Shown here: one piece after another, positions 43,151 to 51,302 of the stretch
Layout of the letters: each line of letters starts with the position of its first letter
Position numbering within the stretch: position 1 is the stretch's first letter
Program-made: the position numbers and the translations under genes
Notes under the pieces: generated by a model
What the model saw: the letters and a program-made list of their open reading frames with translations, nothing else
Told to the model about the DNA's origin: nothing
The model's database searches: none
Assembly: GCA_002748425.1 (NCBI GenBank)
Contig: PDSJ01000012.1
Coordinates: forward strand, 62,001 to 126,000
Reading direction: 5' to 3'
DNA from: a candidate division KSB3 bacterium
Lineage (GTDB): Bacteria; Moduliflexota; Moduliflexia; Moduliflexales; Moduliflexaceae
Length of the DNA: 64,000 nucleotides

Positions 43151-44125
43151 TTATTTCGGCGCATCATCTGTCTCCTCGGCCTCGTCTTCTTCCCAGGCCT
43201 CTTGAATGCGCTTTGCCTGCCGACATTTCATCAGGTAGGCCGAGATGACGATCAGGCTGAGTACGAACCAGAGCAGAGCGCTGTTGCTGAGGTATTCGAA
43301 GCAGGAGTAACGCTCTGCAAGGGAGGCCTGCCAGTCGTGCTCCAGCGTCTTGAGGCTGATGCCGAACGATGCCCGCAGAGCAGTATCGGTATCCATGCCA
43401 CGCTTCAGGGCTGCAATGAATTCAGGAAAGAGTTGTCGATTGCTATGATGCAGCAAAAAGGAGACAAGACTGAAACTCTGGGCATAGGCAATGCGGGCGG
43501 AGCGTTCGTCGGCAGGAAAGCTGACGGTCAGAAGACGTAATGGAATAAAGCGCTTGCGAAGTGTGACTTCGGCAATCGTTTGCTGTCTGTGTATGGTCCA
43601 CTGCCGGGCATGAAGCATTGAAAAGCCTTCCGAAAGCCAGCGCGGCGCCCCGCCGCGTTCTGCCAGCGCCTGTTCCAAAATGATATGTGCTGTTTCATGC
43701 GTGAAAATCTCAAGCGGTTTTATCTGCCCGCCTTCTTTCGCTGTCACGGCCGTGCGCATAACAATACGGTTGAGCTGCGGATAGGCCAGGCCGACAGCCC
43801 ATCTGGGAGCTTTTTGTGAACCCGGCTGCTGCCGTTCGAAACATTCGACATCAGGACAGAGATAGACAGCCGTCCTGCGTGTTGAACGATAGCCGATATC
43901 TTTGCTGATATGTTGATGGATGGCGTCAGATTCTTGGGAGAGCTGTTGAGCTATGCGGCGATCGACAGGCTGATAGTGGATATAAAAATGCTTTGTGATC
44001 ACGTGCTCCCATGCATCGGCATGCGGCGCATAAAGAAGAAACGTAATGAGACAGATATATTTGATCTGGAAGCGCGGCAAAGAGTACAAAATCTGAAAAC
44101 AGATTGCTAACACAGAGCTGGACAT
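43151..44125 (-). CDS. Membrane-anchored gluzincin-type metallopeptidase (peptidase MA-like)
   Basis: A 324-residue exported protein. After a hydrophobic N-terminal segment (about 20-38) the mature part has HFYIHYQPVDRRIAQQL, typical of MA-like peptidases. The zinc motif HETAH lies in IFTHETAHIILEQAL, followed by the GGAPRWLSEGFSM loop that supplies the third ligand. A second hydrophobic helix near residues 275-295 is followed by a basic, then acidic, tail. It would act in the periplasm. Substrate unknown. The following 1.2 kb upstream is gene-poor. Confidence 0.78.
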   Translation of the reverse strand: MSSSVLAICFQILYSLPRFQIKYICLITFLLYAPHADAWEHVITKHFYIHYQPVDRRIAQQLSQESDAIHQHISKDIGYRSTRRTAVYLCPDVECFERQQPGSQKAPRWAVGLAYPQLNRIVMRTAVTAKEGGQIKPLEIFTHETAHIILEQALAERGGAPRWLSEGFSMLHARQWTIHRQQTIAEVTLRKRFIPLRLLTVSFPADERSARIAYAQSFSLVSFLLHHSNRQLFPEFIAALKRGMDTDTALRASFGISLKTLEHDWQASLAERYSCFEYLSNSALLWFVLSLIVISAYLMKCRQAKRIQEAWEEDEAEETDDAPK

Positions 44126-44392
44126 TTTGTAAGACCGATAAATTTAACGGGACGACAAAAAACTTAACCTGCCGTGCATGGGATGCGAGTAGCAGTGTAC
44201 CCTGAACCATACTGAAATTTACCGTCAAACACAACCCACAACCCCCGTTGCTGTTGCCGGAAGCAAAGTATACCTGCTACAGATTACTCTGTATGCCATG
44301 GCTTTTTTCGACCTCGTAATTCGCCTTATATGCAACGTTTACGGGGAAGCGTATCAAATCAATCTGCTATTGCTTGTCAAAAACAGGCCGCG

Positions 44393-44548
44393 TTACGGGA
44401 CGTTATGGGGCATTCTATGACCGAGTCGAGCTCTCATAAAATTTCCGATCCAAACGCTGTCAAGCTTTTTTTCATTTTTCTTATAATTAACAATATCCCC
44501 ATCATGGAAATTATTTAAAATTTTTTCTATATCATCGAGTTTATCCAT
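44393..44548 (-). CDS. Small hypothetical protein (51 codons)
   Basis: An ATG-started frame encodes MDKLDDIEKILNNFHDGDIV, a Lys-rich stretch, then SVWIGNFMRARLG. The first 35 residues have helix-like periodicity and codon use like a genuine AT-rich gene. There is no ribosome site before the ATG. It could be a small protein or the N-terminal fragment of a decayed gene. I do not recognise it. Confidence 0.35.
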   Translation of the reverse strand: MDKLDDIEKILNNFHDGDIVNYKKNEKKLDSVWIGNFMRARLGHRMPHNVP

Positions 44549-44956
44549 TGTCTAGCGATATGGCGTGTATTTCAAAGAGAAATAATTTATGATAAAACGT
44601 GTTCTCGTAAAGAAGGTAAACTGATTTATTAATATTTCAAAATATTACTGAAAGTAGCAATATGTTAGCATGATCCAGCAGGGACTTCCTATCACATTCC
44701 TTTTCCTTGTCAGAAAGCAAAACTTCCGATGAGATTGAGATGGTGCGGATTTTTTGAAAAATTAACAGTATATATGTCTGACTCGTCAGATGGAGAATTA
44801 AAAAATCGGCCATTCGGCTGAAATGTTATTGTGCCGAAAGCCTTAAGCCTTCTGTATCCCAATCCACGTTCCGACAAGTGTTCTGCTGGAGCTTGGTGAT
44901 GTTGGACTCTTGTCAGAATCACTACAGGAGCATATACCTAACATAATGTACTTTCT

Positions 44957-45046
44957 GTCATCCTGAGGAGTTCTTTATATTTTGACATCCTAAGGAGTCC
45001 CCGCCTCCCCCCCGTCATCCTGAGGAGCCCGCGACGAAGGATCTCC
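44957..45046. repeat. Three degenerate copies of an intergenic repeat (GTCATCCTGAGGAG)
   Basis: GTCATCCTGAGGAG is found at 44957-44970. A decayed copy TGACATCCTAAGGAG lies at 44983-44997, and a longer copy, GTCATCCTGAGGAG followed by GCGACGAAGGATCTCCTG, at 45014-45046. The longest copy has complementary ends (ATCCTGAGGAG against CGAAGGATCTCCT) and could form a hairpin. The wording resembles short palindromic repeats scattered in many genomes. Confidence 0.6.
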
Positions 45047-45100
45047 TGCAATTGAGATTCTTCTTAAGTTCTCAGTAGTGGGAAAAACGGCCAAAAAAAC

Positions 45101-45298
45101 TTACTCAGCAGGGAATTCCACTTCCAAAAACGACAACAATTGTTCCCTTAAATATTCACGGACAAGACCTCCAACAATCTTTCCAGGAGAAAATTGCCGC
45201 GTTCTCCCTTCATCAAACCTCATTCCTGCTTTAGAAGACATAAAATTACAGTATCCAGTTGAATATTCATTGTCATCTTTCGACTCTGTTTTTTTCAC
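45101..45298 (-). CDS. Hypothetical protein (65 codons, GTG start)
   Basis: A frame divergent from the HTH gene encodes a basic, hydrophilic peptide whose C-terminal half (GKIVGGLVREYLREQLLSFL) looks like an amphipathic helix. The GTG start has no good ribosome site. A plus-strand frame over the same bases looks less protein-like. Not recognised; it may be a relic. Confidence 0.3.
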   Translation of the reverse strand: MKKTESKDDNEYSTGYCNFMSSKAGMRFDEGRTRQFSPGKIVGGLVREYLREQLLSFLEVEFPAE

Positions 45299-45330
45299 TT
45301 GACAGAACTATCGTTTATTTATAAATAAAC

Positions 45331-45858
45331 ATGATGACTTTCGGACAATACATACGATTTCGCCGTGAAAAGATTTTGCAGCGAGAACGACTTGAAATTG
45401 ACTTTGGAAATTCTTATCTGGCAAGTATTGAAACTGAAGAAAGACGGCCAACAAAACCTGAAGTAATCAAACGTCTGGGGAAAGCTCTGGGCATTCTCGA
45501 TCCCACTGCTCAAGAATGGATGTGGTACTATAGCATGTCAAACAAAGAACCGTATCCCTTCCCCGCTATGTACAAGAAGCCAATCGTCACGAAAGACGAC
45601 CTGCCCTCAATATTCCACGACTCTGCTACGTCCCCCTCGGACGGATCGAAGCCTGTGTCTGTCGCTGCCGACCCGTCATCGCAGCACAACACGGAAATCA
45701 CCCTCCAACCCAACGGCACCGAAGAGGATGTGCTGGCTATTTTGGGATCACCGGACAAAAAAATTCGCGTGCCGACCCGTTGCAAATGGATTTATGAAAA
45801 AGAAGGCTTACACATCATTTTTTCTGATAACAAAGTGATAGACATTGCATTCAAATAA
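45331..45858 (+). CDS. XRE-type HTH protein with BamE-like C-terminal domain
   Basis: A 175-residue cytoplasmic protein. Residues about 3-55 resemble a helix-turn-helix of the XRE type: GQYIRFRREKI, NSYLASIETEERRPTKPEVI, KRLGKALGI. A low-complexity Ser/Pro/Thr linker (about 95-130) leads to a C-terminal domain with EEDVLAILGSPDKKIRV, CKWIYEKEGLHIIFSDNKVI. The last part follows the BamE/SmpA-OmlA fold (short helix, then strands ending in FxxxKV). There is no signal peptide, so the BamE-like part is not in the envelope. The start could be either of two adjacent ATGs. It lies in an AT-rich island. Function unknown. Confidence 0.6.
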   Translation: MMTFGQYIRFRREKILQRERLEIDFGNSYLASIETEERRPTKPEVIKRLGKALGILDPTAQEWMWYYSMSNKEPYPFPAMYKKPIVTKDDLPSIFHDSATSPSDGSKPVSVAADPSSQHNTEITLQPNGTEEDVLAILGSPDKKIRVPTRCKWIYEKEGLHIIFSDNKVIDIAFK

Positions 45859-45904
45859 CTCATACATTCTCTCCAGAATTGAAGCCGGATGAGGAGCAAT
45901 CTTT

Positions 45905-46300
45905 TCATCCGAAAAATCGTGCTTGCCTCCGGCCTGAAATGGAGAAGGTATCCAGATAGCACTTTGCTTCTTCGAGATTGACGAACAGTTTGGAGTAGGG
46001 CAGGCGCTCCAGCCACTCTTTGTGAAGGGAAATATCGTCAACAATTATGATCTCTTTGGCAAGCTTTGAGGCATAGCTGATCTCCAAGATCGAGAGCAGC
46101 TGTCTGTTGTGCAGTCCGAGAAAGTTCGCAATCAAAAGATCGCAGCTTTCGAGGGTTTTGAGTTGCTTGAAAAGTGATGAGAACTCCGGCGGGCAGCTCA
46201 TCGGATCAATACAATCAATGTGCTGCTGAGTGAGAAAATCAGAAATTTCCCCACGCCAGTCTTGATGCTCTTTTCCACTTAAAAAGACTCGCATCCTCAT
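45905..46300 (-). CDS. Nucleoside 2-deoxyribosyltransferase-like protein
   Basis: A 131-residue protein beginning MRMRVFLSGKEHQDWRGEI. It then has CDLLIANFLGLHNRQLLSIL and ISYASKLAKEIIIVDD, the outline of the NDT-like Rossmann fold (sheet-edge Asp, then Glu positions that handle the ribose). Members act on nucleosides or serve in small-molecule nucleotide chemistry; the substrate is not predictable. The frame opens at 46330 with a Cys-rich extension (GGSCCSKKK) that may be used, but the conserved start favours 46300. It is 68 bases after the FmdB gene on the same strand. Confidence 0.6.
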   Translation of the reverse strand: MRMRVFLSGKEHQDWRGEISDFLTQQHIDCIDPMSCPPEFSSLFKQLKTLESCDLLIANFLGLHNRQLLSILEISYASKLAKEIIIVDDISLHKEWLERLPYSKLFVNLEEAKCYLDTFSISGRRQARFFG

Positions 46301-46368
46301 CTTTTTCTTTGAACAGCAGGAGCCGCCCATGACTGTTTCCCGGGAAGGCTCCTTACCTTTTGGCAGAG

Positions 46369-46677
46369 TTAATCCTTGTCGGCGGCTGCGCTGCTGCTTG
46401 CAGAACTGCTGCTGGAGCTGCTGCTGGAGCTGCTGCTTGATTTGTCGCTTGAGCTGCTTGTCGTTGTTTTACTTGACGAACTGTCACCGGATGATGATTT
46501 TTTATAGTCGTTGACATAGAATCCTGCCCCTTTCAGGACAAAGGATGAAACCGAGATCAATTTTTTTACTGGTCCTTTGCTGCATCTTGTGCATTGCGTT
46601 AAGGGGGCGTCATGAAATTTTTGCAGGATCTCGAAGGTTTCGTTGCAGTTTTCACATTTGTACTCGTAAATCGGCAT
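46369..46677 (-). CDS. FmdB-family zinc ribbon protein with polyserine tail
   Basis: A 102-residue protein. The N-terminal zinc ribbon has MPIYEYKCENCNETFEIL with Cys8/Cys11 and Cys29/Cys32, then SSFVLKGAGFYVNDYKK, the family's C-terminal block. About 38 residues after that are almost all serine, encoded by repeated AGC/TCA-type triplets, ending AAADKD. FmdB proteins are small regulators of unknown biochemistry first seen beside formamidase genes. The tail is much longer and purer in serine than usual. The ATG follows GAAGGAGGACT. Confidence 0.88.
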   Translation of the reverse strand: MPIYEYKCENCNETFEILQKFHDAPLTQCTRCSKGPVKKLISVSSFVLKGAGFYVNDYKKSSSGDSSSSKTTTSSSSDKSSSSSSSSSSSSSASSSAAADKD

Positions 46678-46833
46678 GGAATAAAGTCCTCCTTCACTAT
46701 TACAGAAGATACGCGCTTGTACGCGGCTGTTTACATTAAGAACAGGCAAAATATTACCGCCCGTTTTTCCTTGTCAAGAAAAAATTGTGAGAGAGCCAGC
46801 TGAAACACACGTGTGAAAAGGGGGCGCTCGCTG

Positions 46834-47418
46834 TTATCTCTGGCTGTCTCGTAGCTCCTCCAGCATACTGTTCAGCAGGAATAAGGGCAGGCCGACAACA
46901 TTGTTGTAGCAGCCGTGAATCCATTCAATAAAAATCGCGCCTCGTCCTTGAATCGCATAGGCCCCGGCTTTACCCATCGGCTCTCCGCTGTCGATGTAGC
47001 GTTGAATGGCTTGCGGCGAGAGCGCAGCGAGCTTCACCCTGGTACTTTCGTGCCGAACGAATGTGTTTTCCTGTCCTGAAAGCAGAGCAAGTCCGGTAAT
47101 GACACGATGTTCTTTGTTGCTCAGCCTGCTAAGCATCCGAAAGGCGTCGTCTTCATGCCTCGGCTTGCCAAGTATCTGCCCGCCGTCAAGCACGATCGTG
47201 TCGGCTCCGATCACGATGGCATCAGGATGTGATCCTGCGACTTCCTGAGCTTTGCGGAGGGCAAGTGCTTCAGCAGTCTGTTCGGGAGGCAGCGTATGAT
47301 CGAAATGTTCATCGGCGTGGCTGGCGATGACATCGAAAGAAAGATGGATTTGTTGGAGGAGTGCTTTCCTTCGAGGAGAAGAGGACGCAAGAATAATGCG
47401 GGGAGTTACGGTATCCAT
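46834..47418 (-). CDS. maf: Maf/YhdE nucleotide pyrophosphatase
   Basis: A 194-residue house-cleaning NTP pyrophosphatase that removes non-standard nucleotides, formerly called a septum inhibitor. It has IILASSSPRRKALLQQI at the N-terminus, then VIGADTIVLDGGQILGKP and, in the middle, MLSRLSNKEHRVITGLAL. The catalytic Asp is in the GADTIV motif. The end VVGLPLFLLNSMLEEL matches family members. It overlaps the 3' end of the amidase gene by 13 bases, a sign of co-transcription and translational coupling. Confidence 0.94.
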   Translation of the reverse strand: MDTVTPRIILASSSPRRKALLQQIHLSFDVIASHADEHFDHTLPPEQTAEALALRKAQEVAGSHPDAIVIGADTIVLDGGQILGKPRHEDDAFRMLSRLSNKEHRVITGLALLSGQENTFVRHESTRVKLAALSPQAIQRYIDSGEPMGKAGAYAIQGRGAIFIEWIHGCYNNVVGLPLFLLNSMLEELRDSQR

Positions 47419-48779
47419 AGACGTTGTCCGACATAAATTACATCTGCGCTGGAGAGTTTGTTGATTTGGAGTAAACGTGAGAAATCGATGTCATAGCGGC
47501 CGGCAATCACTGAGAGCGTTTCTCCGGATTTGACCACATGGACTTTCGGCTCTGACGCTGCGGGCATTGGAGGGACTGCATGGAGTGACGCTGTTGTCTG
47601 GGCCTGCACCACTGCCGGACGATTGGACGTTCCAGGCTGCTGAAAATACGTGATAATGCTTTTAGCTAATGCTGCGGCAATATCGTCACGAAAATCCTTG
47701 CGTTTCAAGAGCGATGCTTCGCGCTTATTGCTCACGTAACAGGCTTCTACCAGTACGGCTGGCATATCTGCTGAACGCAGCACGACAAAATTTGCGCGCC
47801 GTAAGCCTTCTTTATGAATATTGTACGATTGCAAGCCCTGTATGGCCGTGTTTAAGGACATGCTTCCGAAGGTCAGGCTGTGTTGCAGAGAGGCTTTTGT
47901 GGAAAGGTCTGCCAGCACAAAGGTTAAGAGTGGATCGTCTTGTGTTGGCGTCGGGGTCTCCAGGCCCCCAAACAGTAAATCCGCCGCATTTTCCTTTTCC
48001 GCCAAGTTTTTAGCCGCTGCGTCGGTGGCTTTTTCTGAAAGTGTGTAGACGGAAAAACCATGGACGTGCGTGTGCTTGTTCGAATTGCTATGCAGGCTGA
48101 TGAACAGATCGGCATGATAATCTTTCGCAATTTCGGTGCGCTTTGGCAAAGGCAGAAAATAATCGCCGTCGCGTGTCAGGTATGTTTTGATATGCGGCGC
48201 GTCTTTTTGCAAAATGGCCTGAATACGTTTCGCCAGATCCAGCGTAATATCTTTTTCTTTTAAACCATTACTCACCGCCCCTGGGTCCCGTCCGCCATGT
48301 CCGGGATCTAAGACCAGAATGGGATATTGCTGCTGCTGTAGTTCCTGAAGCATGGGCTGCCGTTCCTGCTGCTGCTGCACGCGGGCTGTTTTGTCAAAGA
48401 GGTTGACCACCACCCTGTCGGGCCGGCCATTGTTGCTGTGGAGGGTTTGCACTGTGGCATCGGCACTCTGCGAGAGATCGAAGACCACCTGCAAGGTGTT
48501 ATTGCTTAAGGGCTGGATCCGAATCTTCTGCAAGGTAATGTCGCTGACAAAAATTGTTTGTTTGCCCAGTGCCGCCTGGCAGTTGGCGATCTCAAGCACA
48601 AAACGTTCAGGATTTGAGCGGAAATGATGGCTGGTCTCCACTTCCTGATCAAAAGACAGTATGCTTTGAATGTGATCCGGTGCAAACCAATACTGCAAAT
48701 CAGTCATGGTCTTCTGCGCTGCAAAAGCTGGCAGAGCATTTAAAAGGATGCAGAGGCATCCACAAAAAAATGTCTTCAT
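47406..48779 (-). CDS. amiC: N-acetylmuramoyl-L-alanine amidase with AMIN and LysM domains
   Basis: A 457-residue periplasmic enzyme that cuts the bond between muramic acid and the stem peptide during cell separation. A signal peptide (about 1-20) is followed by an AMIN domain (about 30-130, with KIRIQPLSNNTLQVVFDLSQS). Next comes the amidase_3 domain with ILVLDPGHGGRDPGAVSNG (zinc His), DLFISLHSNS, and NFVVLRSADMPAVLVEACYVSN (catalytic Glu). A C-terminal LysM reads VVKSGETLSVIAGRYDIDFSRLL. Domain order matches AmiC-type amidases. The start has GAGGAAG. It is first in the pair with maf. Confidence 0.93.
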   Translation of the reverse strand: MKTFFCGCLCILLNALPAFAAQKTMTDLQYWFAPDHIQSILSFDQEVETSHHFRSNPERFVLEIANCQAALGKQTIFVSDITLQKIRIQPLSNNTLQVVFDLSQSADATVQTLHSNNGRPDRVVVNLFDKTARVQQQQERQPMLQELQQQQYPILVLDPGHGGRDPGAVSNGLKEKDITLDLAKRIQAILQKDAPHIKTYLTRDGDYFLPLPKRTEIAKDYHADLFISLHSNSNKHTHVHGFSVYTLSEKATDAAAKNLAEKENAADLLFGGLETPTPTQDDPLLTFVLADLSTKASLQHSLTFGSMSLNTAIQGLQSYNIHKEGLRRANFVVLRSADMPAVLVEACYVSNKREASLLKRKDFRDDIAAALAKSIITYFQQPGTSNRPAVVQAQTTASLHAVPPMPAASEPKVHVVKSGETLSVIAGRYDIDFSRLLQINKLSSADVIYVGQRLWIP

Positions 48780-49228
48780 CTGGGATCTTCCTCATATAAC
48801 GGTTGTGTTGCCTGGACTGTCATGAAACAACAGCGTTACAATAACGCATGAAAGTATTTGAATACTACCTTGTTTTTCAGCGAAGGTCAAGAAAAATTTT
48901 TCTTCCTTTGCACTGAAGCTCAAAAATACAGAGAACACTGCCGCATCACTGCAAACAGTGAGGCCTTTTTGATAACGCAGTGGATGTGTAGTCTTAAAAG
49001 GCGTTCTCTTGTAAGCACAGCCTGTCCTCTGCGAATTTGTCAAGATTTTATACAGGCGGGGCCCGAACATTTTGTGTCAAAGGGCCTTTTTTCTTTGACA
49101 AATGTCCCTGACACATTGTGGAATCGTGCGTGTTCCGTTTTTATCGTGTCAGAATCTTTTTTTCCTGAAGCAGGCGGTGTGGTGATGTCGCCCGAGGGAA
49201 AATTTATGAGGATTCCCCGGATTCATGT
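48780..49228. promoter_or_regulatory. Divergent promoter region of the amidase and pseudouridine genes
   Basis: A 449-base gap. A rightward TTGACA (49095-49100), 18-base spacer and TGGAAT (49119-49124) form a candidate promoter about 105 bases before psuK. Two nested inverted repeats overlap it: TGTGTCA/TGACACA (49073-49079, 49109-49115) and GTCAAAG/CTTTGAC (49076-49082, 49093-49099). They look like an operator. No leftward promoter for the amidase was seen. Confidence 0.4.
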
Positions 49229-50245
49229 ATGGAAGCATATGTCACAGTCGTCGGCGCCAGCAATCTTGATATAAGCGGAAGCGCGTTGCGATCGCTGATA
49301 CCCGAAACCTCAAACCCCGGACAGGTGTCTCGTTCGGCCGGCGGAGTGGGACGCAATATTGCGCATAATTTGGCTCTGCTGGATGTGCCAGTCTATCTCT
49401 TGAGCGCTGTGGGAGATGATGCTGCCGGGCGTGAACTTTCAGAGCAGACCCGGCGGGCAGGTGTTCGACTCGAACACCTGCGTATTGTGCCCGGCGAGTG
49501 CAGCGGGACGTATCTTTCTGTGCTGGATGACAAGCGCGATCTGGCGGTCGCGGTTTCTGATATGGACATCACGCAGAAAATCGATCCGGAGTATCTGACG
49601 CAGTATGAGGATCTGTTCAAGCAGAGCTGTTTTGTGGTCTTAGAGACAAATTTGCCGCTCGAGAGTTTGCGCTATGCGGCAGGACTGTGCCGCATACACC
49701 GGATTCCTTATCTCATCGAGCCCGTGTCTGTCGAAAAATCTCAAAAACTGCTCGACATGGCCGGGCCGCTCGATACCATCAGTCCGAACCTCCCGGAACT
49801 GATCGCAGTCGCTCAAAAAATGGGAAAGGATGTGACGCTGGAAACGTTCGCTGCGACAGAGGAAGAGCTGGAAGCGCTCGTGCAATCTGTGAGAGGGAAA
49901 TTTAACAGGATGCTCGTTACGCTGGGACCAAAGGGCGTCTATGCTTTTCAGAAAGATAGAGGGCAGGGACGGCTGTTTCCCGCCCTGGCTGCGCGGACAC
50001 GTAATGTCAATGGAGCCGGCGATGCCTTTGTCGCCGGGTTCGTCTGCGGCTGTTTTCACAAGTTTAGTGCTGAGAGCTCGGTCAGCTTTGGCTTGGCAGC
50101 TGCTTGTTTGACGCTCCAGTCGGAACAGAGTGTGAATAATGACGTATCTTTTAAACGCTGTCAAGCGTTAGCTTCCTGCTTCGACAGTGAAAATTGCAGT
50201 TCCCCGGAAATTATCTTACGTTTTTGCGGGAGAGACGAAAGGTGA
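49229..50245 (+). CDS. psuK: Pseudouridine kinase (PfkB family)
   Basis: A 338-residue carbohydrate kinase. The N-terminal VVGASNLDISG and SAGGVGRNIAHNLALLDVPV are close to E. coli PsuK, and NVNGAGDAFVAGFVCGCF is the PfkB second signature with the catalytic Asp. It phosphorylates pseudouridine to its 5'-monophosphate. The downstream psuG, four bases away, cleaves that product, so the pair forms a complete pathway to uracil and ribose 5-phosphate. The ATG at 49229 fits the family start but has no good ribosome site. A perfect 25-base palindrome lies inside the gene (49457-49481). Confidence 0.92.
   Translation: MEAYVTVVGASNLDISGSALRSLIPETSNPGQVSRSAGGVGRNIAHNLALLDVPVYLLSAVGDDAAGRELSEQTRRAGVRLEHLRIVPGECSGTYLSVLDDKRDLAVAVSDMDITQKIDPEYLTQYEDLFKQSCFVVLETNLPLESLRYAAGLCRIHRIPYLIEPVSVEKSQKLLDMAGPLDTISPNLPELIAVAQKMGKDVTLETFAATEEELEALVQSVRGKFNRMLVTLGPKGVYAFQKDRGQGRLFPALAARTRNVNGAGDAFVAGFVCGCFHKFSAESSVSFGLAAACLTLQSEQSVNNDVSFKRCQALASCFDSENCSSPEIILRFCGRDER
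49457..49481. repeat. Perfect palindrome inside psuK
   Basis: GCAGGTGTTCGA, a central C, and TCGAACACCTGC: twelve-base arms with no mismatch, unusual inside coding sequence. The core GGTGTTCGACTCGAACACC recalls a tRNA T-arm. It could be a protein-binding site or chance. Confidence 0.5.
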
Positions 50246-50249
50246 GTAA

Positions 50250-51170
50250 ATGATGCAAAAATATCTTATATGTTCAGATGACGTCCAGCATGCGCTCGAT
50301 GCCGGGTTGCCGGTTGTGGCTTTGGAATCGACTATTATCTCACATGGAATGCCGTATCCGGACAACTTGAAGACCGCGAAAGAGGTCGAGCAGATCGTCT
50401 CGGAAACAGGTGCGATGCCGGCCACTATTGCGATTATCGACGGAGATATTTGTGTCGGTCTTTCAGAAGAGCAGATGCAGTTGCTGGCCACGGAAAAACA
50501 TATTGTCAAAGCCAGCCGGAGAGACCTGCCCATTGTGCTCAGTAAAAAATTGCATGCTTCCACGACCGTAGCGGCCACCATGATTTGCGCGAAACTGGCC
50601 GGCATCGACATTTTTGTCACCGGAGGCATCGGCGGGGTGCATCGTCATGCCGAAAAGACCTTTGATATTTCAGCGGATTTGCAGGAATTGGCGAAGACCG
50701 ACGTGGCGGTGATCTCTGCCGGCGCCAAAGCGATCCTCGATCTGAAGCTGACAATGGAATATCTCGAAACGATGGGCGTACCGACCCTGAGCTATCAAAG
50801 CGATGAATTTCCAGCATTTTATACCAGACACAGCGGTATTCCGGCAGGCTATCGCGTGGAAAGTCCCGAGGAAATCGCCCGGATAATTCATACCAAATGG
50901 GAGCTGGGTCTGGAGGGCGGTTTGATTATCGGCAACCCGATTCCCGAAGAGGATTCTATGGATCCGGAGGAGATGCAGAAGGCTGTGGATTGCGCACTTC
51001 GAGATGCCCGCGAACAGGGTATAGAGGGAAAAGAAGTGACTCCCTTTTTATTGGACCGTATGAAAGTCCTCACCAGAGGCGAAAGTCTCGGGTCGAACAT
51101 TGCCCTGATTAAAAACAATGCCCGTCTGGGCGCAGAGGTCGCGGTGGCCTTACAGTCCCTGAAAGGCTGA
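50250..51170 (+). CDS. psuG: Pseudouridine-5'-phosphate glycosidase
   Basis: A 306-residue enzyme that cleaves the C-glycosidic bond of pseudouridine 5'-phosphate. Recognisable blocks: VVALESTIISHGMPYPDNLK, SRRDLPIVLSKKLHASTTVAATM, VTGGIGGVHRHAEKTFDIS, DVAVISAGAKAILDLKLTME, GVPTLSYQSDEFPAFYTRHS and GLIIGNPIPEE, NIALIKNNARLGAEVAVAL. Lysine and glutamate catalytic residues lie in these blocks. The start overlaps the ribosome site AGGTGAGT that spans the psuK stop. Function is well supported. Confidence 0.95.
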   Translation: MMQKYLICSDDVQHALDAGLPVVALESTIISHGMPYPDNLKTAKEVEQIVSETGAMPATIAIIDGDICVGLSEEQMQLLATEKHIVKASRRDLPIVLSKKLHASTTVAATMICAKLAGIDIFVTGGIGGVHRHAEKTFDISADLQELAKTDVAVISAGAKAILDLKLTMEYLETMGVPTLSYQSDEFPAFYTRHSGIPAGYRVESPEEIARIIHTKWELGLEGGLIIGNPIPEEDSMDPEEMQKAVDCALRDAREQGIEGKEVTPFLLDRMKVLTRGESLGSNIALIKNNARLGAEVAVALQSLKG

Positions 51171-51302
51171 TCGAGAAACTTACTGAGCCAAGGTCTATGC
51201 GTTGTACCGTTTGGGGCAAACTGGTCATGATGAGCTGTGATCCGATCCCTTGGCAGGCTTGAAAGCGATTGATGCTTCAGTGACATTTCGAATTTTCAGT
51301 GT

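Larger units (their letters stand above)
44126..45330. other. Gene-poor AT-rich region
   Basis: 1.2 kb with low GC and only small candidate ORFs (44393-44548 and 45101-45298, both minus) plus a cluster of intergenic repeats at 44957-45046. No transposase, integrase or terminal repeats were found. The composition and lack of operon structure suggest decayed or recently acquired DNA. Confidence 0.5.

Noticed and set aside
44710..44922. Minus-strand 70-codon frame
   Set aside because: No ribosome site, weak protein character, no recognisable motif; only worth a similarity search.
45078..45302. Plus-strand 74-codon frame opposite the 65-codon minus frame
   Set aside because: Ser/Asn-rich and no ribosome site; less protein-like than the minus frame.
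46329..46514. Plus-strand Cys/Trp-rich frame
   Set aside because: Only the complement of the polyserine repeat.
49440..49490. tRNA-like T-arm in psuK
   Set aside because: No other tRNA parts nearby and the frame is conserved as protein.
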